Assembly: GCF_036067295.1 (NCBI RefSeq) | Contig: NZ_CP107954.1 | Location: 4,960,001 to 5,024,000 of the forward strand | Reading direction: 5' to 3' | Source of the DNA: Kribbella sp. NBC_00382 | GTDB lineage: Bacteria > Actinomycetota > Actinomycetes > Propionibacteriales > Kribbellaceae | Length of the DNA stretch: 64,000 nucleotides | The notes under the pieces: generated by a model | What the model saw: the letters and a program-made list of their open reading frames with translations, nothing else | Databases searched by the model: none | Told to the model about the DNA's origin: nothing | Position numbers and translations under genes: made by a program | Part shown: positions 16,800 to 27,957 of the stretch, in pieces | Numbering within the stretch: the stretch's first letter is position 1 | How the letters are laid out: every line of letters begins with the position of its first letter

Positions 16800-19442
16800 A
16801 TGTGTCCAGGGGAGGTGGGGGAGTTGCTGGAGGGGAAGTTCCGGCTGCCCAGGCGGCGGCGCGGCGTAGTCGAGCGCGAGCGCTTGGGGGAGCGGCTGGC
16901 CGTGTCGACCGGGTTGACGCTGATCTCCGCGCCCGCCGGCTTCGGCAAGACGACCTTGCTGACCGAATGGCTGGCCGCGGACGGACGCAAGGCCGCCTGG
17001 CTCTCACTCGACGAGCGGGACAACGATGCCGCGTCGTACTGGTCCTATCTGGTCGCTGCCCTCAAGACCGCCGCTCCCGACGTCGGCGCCACCGCGGTCT
17101 CCTTGCTGCAATCCACCCAGCCACCGATCGAGGCAGTACTTTCGGCTCTGCTCAACGACCTCGGCACCATCGAGTACGACGTTGTGCTGGTGCTGGACGA
17201 TTACCACGTCATCGAGGCCCGCGAGATCCACGACGGCATGGCGTTCTTCGTCGAACACCTTCCGCCCCAGATCCACCTGGTGATCGCGAGCCGGACCGAT
17301 CCCGCGTTGCCGCTGGCCCGGATGCGAGCGCGGGGCGAGCTGGTCGAGATCCGGTCGGCGGAACTGCGGTTCACGGCCGACGAAGTCGCGGAGTACCTCA
17401 ATGGCGTGATGGGGCTGTCGCTCACGGCGCACGACGTCGCAGTACTGGAAGGGCGTACCGAAGGCTGGATCGCCGCATTGCAACTGGCCGCGCTCTCGAT
17501 GCAGGGGCGCGACGACGTCAGCGGGTTCATCGCCGGATTCGCGGGGGATGACCGGTACATCGTCGACTACCTGGCCGAAGAAGTGCTGCAGCGGCAGCCC
17601 GAGGACGTGCAGAGCTTCCTGCTCCAGACCTCCGTCCTCGACCGGCTGTGCGGGCCGCTGTGTGACGCCGTCACCGGGCAGGTCGGTGGGAAGGACCGGC
17701 TCACCGCGATCGAGCGAGGCAACCTCTTCCTCTTCCCGCTCGACGATCAGCGCCGGTGGTACCGGTATCACCAACTCTTCGCCGACGTCCTCCAAGCGCA
17801 CCTGCTGGACGAGCAGCCGGAGGTCGTCGCCGGGCTGCATCAGCGGGCCAGCGCATGGTACGAGGAGAACGGCGAGCGGGCCGAGGCGATCCGTCATTCC
17901 CTTGCAGCAAAGGATTTCGAACAGGCGGCGGCTCTGGTCGAGCTGGCCATCCCGGACCTACGCAGGACGAGACAGGAGGCCGTCGTACGGGCCTGGCTGC
18001 GGGCGTTGCCCGACGACGTGATCAGCGTCCGGCCGGTACTAGCGGTGACCTACGCCGGAGCCCTACTGATCGGCAGCGAGCTGGACGGCGTCGAGCGCAG
18101 ACTCCAGGAAGCCGAGCGCTACCTGACAGGCGACGAGGAGATGATCGTCGTCGACCACGACGCGTTCAGCCGCCTCGCCGAATCGATCGAGACCTATCGA
18201 GCCGCCCAATCCCTGACCCTCGGAGATCTCCCAGCAGCCGTCACCCATGCCAGCCAAGCGCTCGCCATCGCAGCCGAGGACAGCCACCTCTGGCGCGCCG
18301 CCTCCGCCGGCCTGCTCGGCCTCGCCTACTGGTCCACCGGCGACCTCGAAGCAGCACACGAAGCCTGGACCGCCTGTACTACGGGATTGCAAGCAGCTGG
18401 CTACACCTCAGACGCCCTAGGCTGTGCGATCGCCTTGGCCGACATCCGCCTAGCGCAGGGCCGCCCCAGCGACGCGATGCGAACCTTCGAGCAAGCCCTG
18501 TTGCTCAAACCCGGCCAAGGCGAACCAGTACTCCGCGGCACCGCCGACATGTACGTCGGACTGGCCGAGCTGCACCGCGAACGCAACGACCTGCAGGCCG
18601 CGACCCAGTACCTGGCCAAGGCGCGGGCCGTCGGCGACCAGGCCAGCCTGCCGCAGTACTCGTATCGCCGCCGCGTCGCGATGGCCCGGATCCGTGCCGC
18701 AGAAGGCGATTTCGCCGCAGCGCTCCAGCTGCTCGACGAGGCGGAGAGTGTCTACGTCGGCGACTACTTCCCCAATGTGCGCCCGATCCCGGCCGTGCGC
18801 GCGAGAGTGTGGCTCGCGGCGGGGGAGCTCGACAAGGCGCTCGGCTGGGTGGCCGACCAGGGGCTGACTGTCGATGACGACCTCAGTTATCTCCGTGAGT
18901 ACGAGCACCTCACCCTGGCGCGCGTGCTCTCGGCCCAAGAAGCAGGCTCGTTTCTGGACCGTCTCCTGGCCGCCGCGGAGGACGGCAAGCGGACCGGAAG
19001 CGCGATCGAGATCCTCGTCCTGCGAGCTCGCCAGGCGTCTGACAGCCAAGCGGCGCTCGCCGACCTGCAACGGGCGCTGACCCTGGCCGAGCCTGGCCGC
19101 CACGTCCGGATCTTCGCCGACGAGGGCCAGCCGGTGATCTCCCTGCTCCAAACCCTCGCAAAACAAGGCGAAACCCGAGCCAAGCGTGTCCTCGAAGCAA
19201 TCGAGAGGACGGGCCGTGCCATGCCGGCCAAGCAAGGCCTGATCGAACCGCTCAGCGCGCGTGAGTTCGACGTACTGCGCCTGCTCGGCACCGAACTCGA
19301 CGGCCCCGGCATCGCCCGCGAACTCGTCGTCTCGCTCAACACCGTGCGCACCCACACCAAGCACATCTACGCCAAACTCGGCGTCACCAACCGCCGCGCC
19401 GCGGTCCGCCGGGCCGGCGAGCTCGAGCTCTTCTCCCGCTGA
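16800..19442 (+). CDS. MalT-like LuxR family ATPase regulator
   Basis: This 880-residue STAND regulator has Walker A SAPAGFGKTT at about residues 43-52, Walker B VVLVLDDYHVIE, the IASRTDPALPLARMRARGEL segment typical of MalT relatives, TPR-like repeats in the middle and a LuxR HTH at the end (LSAREFDVLRLLG, LNTVRTHTKHIYAKLGVTN). It should activate transcription on binding an inducer and ATP. The two-gene DUF4386 operon begins 65 bp downstream behind a palindromic site, making it the likely target. ATG at 16800; ribosome binding site not obvious. Confidence 0.92.
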   Translation: MCPGEVGELLEGKFRLPRRRRGVVERERLGERLAVSTGLTLISAPAGFGKTTLLTEWLAADGRKAAWLSLDERDNDAASYWSYLVAALKTAAPDVGATAVSLLQSTQPPIEAVLSALLNDLGTIEYDVVLVLDDYHVIEAREIHDGMAFFVEHLPPQIHLVIASRTDPALPLARMRARGELVEIRSAELRFTADEVAEYLNGVMGLSLTAHDVAVLEGRTEGWIAALQLAALSMQGRDDVSGFIAGFAGDDRYIVDYLAEEVLQRQPEDVQSFLLQTSVLDRLCGPLCDAVTGQVGGKDRLTAIERGNLFLFPLDDQRRWYRYHQLFADVLQAHLLDEQPEVVAGLHQRASAWYEENGERAEAIRHSLAAKDFEQAAALVELAIPDLRRTRQEAVVRAWLRALPDDVISVRPVLAVTYAGALLIGSELDGVERRLQEAERYLTGDEEMIVVDHDAFSRLAESIETYRAAQSLTLGDLPAAVTHASQALAIAAEDSHLWRAASAGLLGLAYWSTGDLEAAHEAWTACTTGLQAAGYTSDALGCAIALADIRLAQGRPSDAMRTFEQALLLKPGQGEPVLRGTADMYVGLAELHRERNDLQAATQYLAKARAVGDQASLPQYSYRRRVAMARIRAAEGDFAAALQLLDEAESVYVGDYFPNVRPIPAVRARVWLAAGELDKALGWVADQGLTVDDDLSYLREYEHLTLARVLSAQEAGSFLDRLLAAAEDGKRTGSAIEILVLRARQASDSQAALADLQRALTLAEPGRHVRIFADEGQPVISLLQTLAKQGETRAKRVLEAIERTGRAMPAKQGLIEPLSAREFDVLRLLGTELDGPGIARELVVSLNTVRTHTKHIYAKLGVTNRRAAVRRAGELELFSR

Positions 19443-19443
19443 A

Positions 19444-19501
19444 TCACCACCGTGAATCACCACTTGTGGTGACGCCGGCTCACCACATCGCCGCCTAGCT
19501 T
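19444..19501 (+). promoter_or_regulatory. TCACCAC operator array and promoter of the DUF4386 operon
   Basis: TCACCAC occurs at 19444, 19457 and 19480; the middle one is half of a perfect 16-bp palindrome (19457-19472, arms TCACCAC/GTGGTGA). A -10 box TAGCTT at 19496-19501 stands 6 bases before the ATG at 19508, so the mRNA may be leaderless. The palindrome ends exactly where the -35 would start, the position expected of an activator. The MalT-like regulator encoded just upstream is the natural candidate. Confidence 0.55.
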
Positions 19502-19507
19502 GCGGTC

Positions 19508-19723
19508 ATGGACGAACCGTACGAAATCCGCCTCCAAGGGCATCTCGACGCCCGCTGGGCAGCGTGGTTCGACGGGCTCGCCCTGACCAACGAGAGCGAC
19601 GGCACGACCGTCATCAGTGGACCGGTGGCCGACCAGGCCGCGCTGCACGGCCTGCTGCAGAAGGTCCGCGACACCGGCCTGCCGCTGCTCTCCATCCAGC
19701 GACATAGGGAAAGGGCACCATGA
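19508..19723 (+). CDS. Small protein encoded ahead of a DUF4386 gene
   Basis: This 71-residue soluble protein is not recognised with certainty. It has a strand-rich pattern (EIRLQGHLDARWAAWFDGLAL, TTVISGPVADQAALHGLL) like small proteins that often precede DUF4386 genes in actinobacteria. The ATGA overlap with the next gene (19720) shows translational coupling, and the TAGCTT box 6 bases before its ATG suggests a leaderless transcript. A partner or regulator of the membrane protein is a reasonable guess only. Confidence 0.75.
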   Translation: MDEPYEIRLQGHLDARWAAWFDGLALTNESDGTTVISGPVADQAALHGLLQKVRDTGLPLLSIQRHRERAP

Positions 19724-20439
19724 CCACCATCACTCGCACCACCGCACCGCCAAAGGCCGACTCGTTGCGAAGGACGGCGCTGGTGGCGGGCGTCCTCTAC
19801 CTGATCACCTTCGTCGCGTCGATCCCGGCGCTCCCGCTCTACTCGAACCTGGTCGGCGACCCGAGGTACATCCTCGGCTCCGGTTCCAGCGCGGGGGTCT
19901 TCCTCGGCGGCGCGCTCGAAGTCATCACCGCACTAGCGGGCATCGGTACTGCGGTAGTCCTGTTCCCGGTCGTGAAGCGCCAGAGCGAATGGCTGGCCCT
20001 CGGCTTCGTCACCTCACGCGTGATCGAAGGGGTGTACATCGTCGTCGGCGTCAGCGCCCTGCTCTCGGTGGTGACGCTCCGCGACAACCCGATCGCCGGT
20101 GCGGACCCAGCCGCACTCATCGCCGCCCAGCAGTCCCTCGTCGCGATCCACGACTGGACCTTCCTCCTCGGCCCCGGCGTGATGCCCGGTGTGAACGCGC
20201 TCCTGCTCGGCACCCTGCTCTACCGATCCGGCCTGGTACCGCGCATCATCCCGCTGATCGGCCTGGTCGGCGCCCCGATCTTCCTCATCTCCGCCGTCGC
20301 CCTGATCTTCGGCGCCTACGACCAGCTCTCCCTCCCGTCCGGCATCGCCACCGTCCCCATCTTCATCTGGGAACTCTCCCTGGGCCTCTGGCTCACCTTC
20401 AAGGGCTTCAAGCCGTCCCGCATCACCGCGGGTAACTGA
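19720..20439 (+). CDS. DUF4386 family integral membrane protein
   Basis: The 239-residue protein has six to seven predicted transmembrane segments, starting with RTALVAGVLYLITFVASIPA after a short cytoplasmic N-terminus, and ends with a basic tail (KGFKPSRITAGN). It matches the DUF4386 family in length and in the YLITFVASIPALPLYSNLV and GVMPGVNALLLGTLLYRSGL blocks. The function of the family is unknown. It is coupled by ATGA to the small upstream gene and lies behind a putative LAL/MalT-type operator. A hairpin follows at 20445. Confidence 0.88.
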   Translation: MTTITRTTAPPKADSLRRTALVAGVLYLITFVASIPALPLYSNLVGDPRYILGSGSSAGVFLGGALEVITALAGIGTAVVLFPVVKRQSEWLALGFVTSRVIEGVYIVVGVSALLSVVTLRDNPIAGADPAALIAAQQSLVAIHDWTFLLGPGVMPGVNALLLGTLLYRSGLVPRIIPLIGLVGAPIFLISAVALIFGAYDQLSLPSGIATVPIFIWELSLGLWLTFKGFKPSRITAGN

Positions 20440-20444
20440 ACCAC

Positions 20445-20483
20445 CCCCTCGCCTGCCGAATGCATAGGTCCGCAGGCGAGGGG
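20445..20483 (+). terminator. Terminator-like hairpin after the DUF4386 operon
   Basis: CCCCTCGCCTGC (20445-20456) pairs perfectly with GCAGGCGAGGGG (20472-20483) around a 15-base loop. It starts 6 bases after the stop codon. No T-run follows, as is common for actinobacterial terminators. Confidence 0.65.
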
Positions 20484-20486
20484 TGA

Positions 20487-22776
<2,290 letters not shown>

Positions 22777-22780
<4 letters not shown>

Positions 22781-23403
22781 TGCCCGCTACGCGCGAGCCG
22801 GAAGCCGAGGTCGTCGATGTGGAAGGTCGGGTGGCTCTTGCGCCGGCTGGAGGCTCGGCAGGCGTTCGGCGGATCGTAGGCGCCTCCACCCCGAAAGACC
22901 CGGTACGGTCCGTACGCCGCCGAGTGGAGGTCCCAGGTCCACTCCCACACATTGCCGAGCAGATCGTGGAACCCCCACCGATTGGCGAGCTTGCCGCCGA
23001 CCTCGTGCACCCGACCACCCGAGTTGTCCCGGTACCAGGCGATCTCGTCCAGCTCGCCATACCGTTGCTCAGGGCCCCCAGTACGGCAGGCGTACTCCCA
23101 CTCCGCCTCCGACGGCAGCCGATACCCGCTAGCGGTCCAGTCGCAGCTGACCTGCTCCCCGTCCCGATCCCCATCAACCAGCGCGTACGCCGGTAGCAGC
23201 CCCTCCGCCGTCGATAGCGCGTTACAGAACCGAACCGCATCCAGCCACGACACATCGGTAGCCGGCAACTCACTAGGTCCACCTTCGTACTGACCCGTGG
23301 TGACCGTACAGGCGGCCAACCGGAAGGGCGCCACCTCCGCGACCCACGACCCGCCCGACCCCTCGTCCCGCAACGCAACCTTGCCACCCGGAAGCTCAAT
23401 CAT
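22777..23403 (-). CDS. SUMF1/formylglycine-generating-enzyme-domain protein
   Basis: This 208-residue protein is a single SUMF1 (FGE-sulfatase) domain: TDVSWLDAVRFCNAL, YRLPSEAEWEYACRTG, DLLGNVWEWTWD, and the C-terminal FRGGGAYDPPNACRASSRR leading to LGFRLAR. True formylglycine-generating enzymes have two copper-binding active-site cysteines in that last region; only one Cys is visible here, so oxidation of sulfatases is doubtful and a structural or other SUMF1-type role is more likely. No sulfatase gene is adjacent. ATG at 23403 places the domain at the N-terminus; longer readings upstream are antisense to the RclA gene. Confidence 0.85.
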
Positions 23404-23435
23404 CAGACCCCGGACGCTAACACCGTCCGCGGCCT

Positions 23436-24815
23436 TCAGATGATCGCGTCCAGCACGTCGTTGAAGGCCTCCGTCGAGCTGGGGTGGGTGTAGATGGAGT
23501 CGCGGAGCTCGGATGCGGTGATGCCGTGGCGCATCGCGAGCGTGACGGTGTTGATGAGTTCCTGGGCGTCGACGCTGAGCAGGGCGGCGCCGAGGATCTG
23601 GTCGGTGTCCGCGTCGATGACGAACTTCATCAGGCCGCGGGTCTCCTCGACGATGTAGGCGCGGGGCATCGCGATGATGTCGGCGACGTTCTGCCGGGCA
23701 ACCTTGATGTTGCGGCCGTCGGCGCGCGCCTGCTTCTCGGTCAGCCCGACCGTGGCCAGCGGGGGAGACATGAACAGCGTCGCCGGTACCGCCACCCGGT
23801 CCGTGGTCGAGCGCTTGCCTTCGCCGAGGAGTTGGTCGAGCACGATCCGGCTGTCGTCCAGCGAGATGTACGTGAACTGGGGACCACCGTTCACATCGCC
23901 GAGCGCGAAGATGTGGGGCTGGCTGGTGCGCAGGTACTCGTCGACGGCGACCGCGCCGCGCTCCGTCGTACGGACTCCTGCCTTGCCCAGGTCGAGGCCT
24001 TCCGTCACCGGGGCGCGGCCCGTCGCTGCGAGGACCGCGTCGACGGTCAGGGTGTGCCGGCGACCGCCCTTCTCGTACACGATCACCGTCTCGGTGGCCT
24101 CGTCGCGCACCTCGATCACCTGGGTGCTGGCGATGATGTCGACGCCTTCGTCGGTGAGAATCTGCTCGGCAGCAGCCGCAACGTCGTCGTCCTCGCGGCC
24201 GAGGATGCGGGGCGAGGACTCGAGTACGGTCACCTGGGAGCCGAACCGGTGGTAGATCGACGCGAACTCGATACCGAGGTACCCGCCGCCGATCACGCCG
24301 AGCCGGCCGGGCAGCGTCGTGTTCTTGATCAGGTCGACATTCGTCACGAGCCGTGAACTGTCCCGCAGGCCGGGGATGCCGGCGATCACCGGCGCCGATC
24401 CGGTGTTGATCAGGATCGTCTCCGCGGTCACCAGGATCCGGTCCGAACCCTTGCCGACGGCAACGGTATGCGGGTCGGTGAAGGACGCCTCGCCGGTGAT
24501 CACGGTGATCGTGTCGGCGCCGTTCATGGCGTCGTAGTTGCCGGCCCGGAACAGCGACGTGAGCGCCTGGACCTCGCCGACCGCGTGCTCGAACCACTCC
24601 TGCGGAGAGTCGTCGGGGCGCCGCTTGCCCGAGTGGTGCACGAGCGCCTTGGTCGGCACACAGCCGACGTTCGGGCAGGTGCCGCCGTACATCTGGTCCG
24701 ACTTCTCGATCAGTACGACGCGCTTGCCCTCGCGCCCGAGGGCCGCGGCGGCGAGCTTGCCGCCCTTGCCGAAGCCGATCACGATCACGTCCGCGTGCAG
24801 GGTGTTGTTGTCCAT
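23436..24815 (-). CDS. rclA: RclA-like flavin disulfide reductase (reactive chlorine resistance type)
   Basis: The 459-residue pyridine nucleotide-disulfide oxidoreductase has FAD-binding GFGKGG (14-19), redox-active CPNVGC (Cys47, Cys52), NAD(P)-binding IGGGYLGIEFASIY and the dimerisation domain. It is distinguished from lipoamide dehydrogenase and mercuric reductase by FTYISLDDSRIVLDQLLGEG and FMSPPLATVGLTEKQ, blocks I recall from Escherichia coli RclA, a copper-reducing enzyme protecting against hypochlorous acid. The divergent AraC gene resembles RclR, which supports the call. E. coli rclB and rclC counterparts are not present. Expected location cytoplasm; product of the reaction is reduced metal or flavin-linked detoxification. 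Confidence 0.85.
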   Translation of the reverse strand: MDNNTLHADVIVIGFGKGGKLAAAALGREGKRVVLIEKSDQMYGGTCPNVGCVPTKALVHHSGKRRPDDSPQEWFEHAVGEVQALTSLFRAGNYDAMNGADTITVITGEASFTDPHTVAVGKGSDRILVTAETILINTGSAPVIAGIPGLRDSSRLVTNVDLIKNTTLPGRLGVIGGGYLGIEFASIYHRFGSQVTVLESSPRILGREDDDVAAAAEQILTDEGVDIIASTQVIEVRDEATETVIVYEKGGRRHTLTVDAVLAATGRAPVTEGLDLGKAGVRTTERGAVAVDEYLRTSQPHIFALGDVNGGPQFTYISLDDSRIVLDQLLGEGKRSTTDRVAVPATLFMSPPLATVGLTEKQARADGRNIKVARQNVADIIAMPRAYIVEETRGLMKFVIDADTDQILGAALLSVDAQELINTVTLAMRHGITASELRDSIYTHPSSTEAFNDVLDAII

Positions 24816-24818
24816 GGA

Positions 24819-24853
24819 GCTAGTCTCGGAGTGAGCAAGTGATCCGCACTAGC
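24819..24853. promoter_or_regulatory. Inverted repeat in the rclA/rclR intergenic region
   Basis: GCTAGT at 24819-24824 and ACTAGC at 24848-24853 form an inverted repeat in the 73-bp divergent promoter region, and AGCTGCTTTCAGCT overlaps the right arm as a small hairpin. The region must hold both promoters. Binding by the RclR-like protein is inferred. Confidence 0.35.
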
Positions 24854-24888
24854 TGCTTTCAGCTCGATTTTCATCGCGAGAGTCTCAC

Positions 24889-25809
24889 ATGGACCCGATC
24901 AGTCACCTCATCGAACTCGCCCGCGTACGCGCCGTGCTCGACGTCCGCTGCCTGCTGGCGGCGTCAACGGTGATGGAGGTCGCGGCTTACGGCGACTCCG
25001 ACACCGCCTTCCATTTCCTGCTCGACGGTGAGTGCACCCTCGAGGTGGCCGACAAGTCCTATCCGCTCACCGCCGGCGACGCAGTCCTGCTCCCCACCAG
25101 CCCACCTCACAGAATCCGTACCTCCGGCACCGCCCCACTGCAAACCTCAACCAAGACTCCAGGCCAGGCCTTCGGCACCATCCGCACGACGAGCTCCAGT
25201 GCGGACGGTGTGATCGACCTCTTCTGCGGCCACTACACCTTCGGCTCGGCGGCCGGCCTCCTGCTCGCGCAAACCCTGCCCGATCCGGCCATCGTCTCGT
25301 TCGCGCAGGACGACGAAACCGTCCGGACCATGTGCGGCCTGATGCGCCACGAGGCGAACCACAACGGACCCGGTACCACCGCGATCCTCTCCTCCATCTG
25401 CACAGCCATCCTCACCATGCTGCTGCGCAACTCCACCCCCAAACTCCCCGACACCACCCTCTGGACCGCCACCGCCGACCCCCGGATATCCCAGGCGATC
25501 AACGCGATCCTGCAAGCCCCCGCCAAACCCTGGCCGATCGAGAAGCTGGCCGCCATCGCCACGATGTCCCGAGCCACCTTCCTCCGCCACTTCACCAAGT
25601 CCACCGGCACGACAGTCGGCGCCTTCCTCACCACCATCCGCATGATGCACGCAACGGATCTCCTGGCGGACCCTGCACTCACGGTCGCCTCAGTGGCCAC
25701 CCGAGTCGGCTACGCCTCCGAATCCGCCTTCACCCAGACTTTCCACCTCGCCACCGGCACAACTCCCGGCCGGTTCCGACGCACCAGGGCGGTGCCGCCG
25801 AACAGCTGA
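24889..25809 (+). CDS. rclR: RclR-like AraC family redox regulator
   Basis: This 306-residue protein has an N-terminal cupin (DSDTAFHFLLDGECTLEV, AGDAVLLPTSPPHRI) and a C-terminal AraC double HTH (LAAIATMSRATFLRHFTKSTG, SVATRVGYASESAFTQTF). It resembles Escherichia coli RclR from the first residues (MDPISHLIEL). In RclR, Cys21 and Cys89 are the HOCl-sensing residues; here Cys21 is conserved at the same number and a Cys-Gly at 113-114 may be the second, with a further Cys at 49. It is divergent from the RclA-like gene, the natural target. Its stop codon lies in the loop of the terminator hairpin that follows. Confidence 0.83.
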   Translation: MDPISHLIELARVRAVLDVRCLLAASTVMEVAAYGDSDTAFHFLLDGECTLEVADKSYPLTAGDAVLLPTSPPHRIRTSGTAPLQTSTKTPGQAFGTIRTTSSSADGVIDLFCGHYTFGSAAGLLLAQTLPDPAIVSFAQDDETVRTMCGLMRHEANHNGPGTTAILSSICTAILTMLLRNSTPKLPDTTLWTATADPRISQAINAILQAPAKPWPIEKLAAIATMSRATFLRHFTKSTGTTVGAFLTTIRMMHATDLLADPALTVASVATRVGYASESAFTQTFHLATGTTPGRFRRTRAVPPNS

Positions 25810-25822
25810 CGGCACCGCCCTG
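25785..25822. terminator. Bidirectional terminator between rclR and the sugar dehydrogenase gene
   Basis: A 13-bp perfect stem (CAGGGCGGTGCCG with CGGCACCGCCCTG) encloses 12 bases that include the rclR stop codon. It lies between convergent genes, so it can serve both. Confidence 0.75.
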
Positions 25823-25834
25823 AGTGGTTGTGGC

Positions 25835-27904
25835 TTATGGAGTTGGGAACTTCAAGCGGACGATGACGTTGTCGATGCCGCTTGGGGTGCCGCCGTTCAT
25901 GTCGGCGTTGGTGGAGGTGAGCCAGAGGGCTCCGTCGGGGGTTTTGGTGACGCTGCGGAGGCGGCCCCAGCGGCCGGAGAAGACGGCTTGGGGAGTGCCT
26001 ACGCCGGTACCGGCGGAGTTGATCTGGGTGACCCAGAGCTGCTGGCCGGTGACGCCGGCGATGTAGATCCAGTCGTTGACGATCTCGACACCACTCGGGC
26101 CGGCCTGCGACGTGGACCAGGTCCGCTTCGGCGCGATGTAGCCGCCGCAGTCGCCGATGGTTCCTTCACAAGCAGGCCAGCCGTAGTTGCCGCCCTTCTG
26201 GATCAGGTTGAGTTCGTCCTGGCTGTTCTCGCCGAACTCCGCGGCCCACAGTTGCCCACGGGAGTCCCACGCCAGACCTTGCGGGTTGCGGTGGCCGTAG
26301 CTGTAGACGTAGCGCGCGTTGCCGCCTTCGCTGAAGAACGGGTTGTCGCTCGGCGCGCTGCCGTCGGCGTTCAGCCGCAGGATCTTGCCGTTCAGCGAGC
26401 CGCGGTTCTGCGAGTTGCCGCTGTTCTTCGCGTCGCCCACAGTCGCGTACAGCTTGCCGTCCGGCCCGAACCGCAGCCGGCCGCCGTTGTGGTACCGGTT
26501 CTTCGCCAGCCCGGTCAGTACCGGCTCCGACGTCGTGGCCAGCACACCGTTCTCGTACTTCATCCGCACGATCCGGTTGTCGTTCGCGGCCGTGTGGTAG
26601 AAGTAAACCCAGTGGTCGGTGCTGAAGTTCGGCGACAACGCCAGCCCCAGCAGACCGCCCTCACCCGTCGTGGTGACAGCGCCAGGGACCTTGCCCAGCG
26701 TGGTTTTCTGCCCGGTCGACGTCACCAGCAGTACTTCGAAACGGTCCCGCTCGGTCACGAGCGCCGAGCCGGATCCGTCCGGCAGGAACGCGACGCTCCA
26801 CCCGAGGTCGACCTTCGCGATGTCCCGGTCGTACCCGGGAATGCCGCCCGTCCCGGTGCTAGCCGTCCGCACACTCACCGCGTTGCTCGGACCCGACGCA
26901 TTGCCATCAGGGTCGCGTGCCTTGACCGTGAACGAGTACTGCGTATTGGGAGTCAGGTTCGTGATCGTGGCCGTCAGCGAGCTCGTCGTCGACACCTTCG
27001 TCGCGCCTTGGTACACGTCGTACCCGGCGATGCTCCCGCTGTTGTCGGTCGACGCGTTCCACGCCAGCCCGACACTGTTCGAGGTGATCGACGTCGTGCG
27101 CAGGTTGCCGGGCACGCTCGGCGGCTGCGTGTCACCGCTCGTCGGTGTCGTGAACGCAACCACGTTGCTCTGCTGCGAAGCGTTGCCCGCGGCATCGAAC
27201 GCGCCCACGGACACGTCGTACGCCGTATTGGAGGTCAGCGTGTCGACCGTGGCCGTCAAGGTGTTCGCGTCGACCACCTTGAGCACGTTGCCGCCGCGGT
27301 TGATCTCGTACCGGACCACGCCGACGTTGTCGGTGGCGGCCGTCCAGGTGAAGGTCGCGGCGTTCGACTTGATGTTGCTGACGGCAAGGTTCCCGGGAGC
27401 CGACGGCGGCGTGGCGTCGTCGTTGGTCGGGGTGACGGTCAGCTTGTCCGCATTCGGGCCGCCGTCGGCAGTGGTCGCGCGAGCGCGGATCTTGTTCGTG
27501 CCGGCGGCCAGGGTCAGCCGGACGGTCTTGGTCTGCCAGCTGGTCCAGTCGCCAGTACCGGGGAAGGTGATGCCGACCGCGCCGGCCACCCCGTTGACGG
27601 TGAAGTCGAGCGGCCGCTGGGCGGTCGTACCGTTGGCGTAGCGAAGCGTCACGTCGGCCGGTCCGGCGGGTGCCGTCACCGTCCACTCGACGTAGCTGCC
27701 GACGAGGTTGTCGTAGTTCACGAAGCCGGTACCGGTGTAGCCGGCGTGGTTCGACTCGACCACGCCTTGGGAGATGGTGGCGTTCTCGGCCTGGTAGTCG
27801 GTGGATGCCGCGGTCGCGGCCGGAGTGAGGGGTGCGAGGGCCAGCGTGACGGCCACGGCCGACAGGCCGCTGAGCAGCGCACGCCGAAGGGATCGACGGG
27901 TCAT
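25835..27904 (-). CDS. Secreted PQQ-dependent sugar dehydrogenase with CBM35 and two FnIII domains
   Basis: This ~689-residue exoenzyme has, in order: a Tat/Sec-type signal (RRSLRRALLSGLSAVAVTLA), a CBM35-like carbohydrate-binding module (ending TTADGGPNADKLTVTP), two fibronectin type III domains (PPSAPGNLAVSNIKSNAAT and PPSVPGNLRTTSITSNS), and a C-terminal GSDH/Hhip-like six-bladed propeller (EGGLLGLALSPNF, FGHRNPQGLAWD-like GHRNPQG, FGENSQDELNLIQKGGNYGW). It should oxidise sugars outside the cell with PQQ and an electron acceptor. ATG at 27904 has AGGAG 6 bases upstream; a longer start at 27952 would prefix residues before the twin arginine. A palindrome at 27958-27983 may control it. Confidence 0.9.
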   Translation of the reverse strand: MTRRSLRRALLSGLSAVAVTLALAPLTPAATAASTDYQAENATISQGVVESNHAGYTGTGFVNYDNLVGSYVEWTVTAPAGPADVTLRYANGTTAQRPLDFTVNGVAGAVGITFPGTGDWTSWQTKTVRLTLAAGTNKIRARATTADGGPNADKLTVTPTNDDATPPSAPGNLAVSNIKSNAATFTWTAATDNVGVVRYEINRGGNVLKVVDANTLTATVDTLTSNTAYDVSVGAFDAAGNASQQSNVVAFTTPTSGDTQPPSVPGNLRTTSITSNSVGLAWNASTDNSGSIAGYDVYQGATKVSTTSSLTATITNLTPNTQYSFTVKARDPDGNASGPSNAVSVRTASTGTGGIPGYDRDIAKVDLGWSVAFLPDGSGSALVTERDRFEVLLVTSTGQKTTLGKVPGAVTTTGEGGLLGLALSPNFSTDHWVYFYHTAANDNRIVRMKYENGVLATTSEPVLTGLAKNRYHNGGRLRFGPDGKLYATVGDAKNSGNSQNRGSLNGKILRLNADGSAPSDNPFFSEGGNARYVYSYGHRNPQGLAWDSRGQLWAAEFGENSQDELNLIQKGGNYGWPACEGTIGDCGGYIAPKRTWSTSQAGPSGVEIVNDWIYIAGVTGQQLWVTQINSAGTGVGTPQAVFSGRWGRLRSVTKTPDGALWLTSTNADMNGGTPSGIDNVIVRLKFPTP

Positions 27905-27957
27905 GGAGGTCTCCTGATGTTCCGGGGCGGAAAGGAGCTGCAGGAACCACAATCAAT

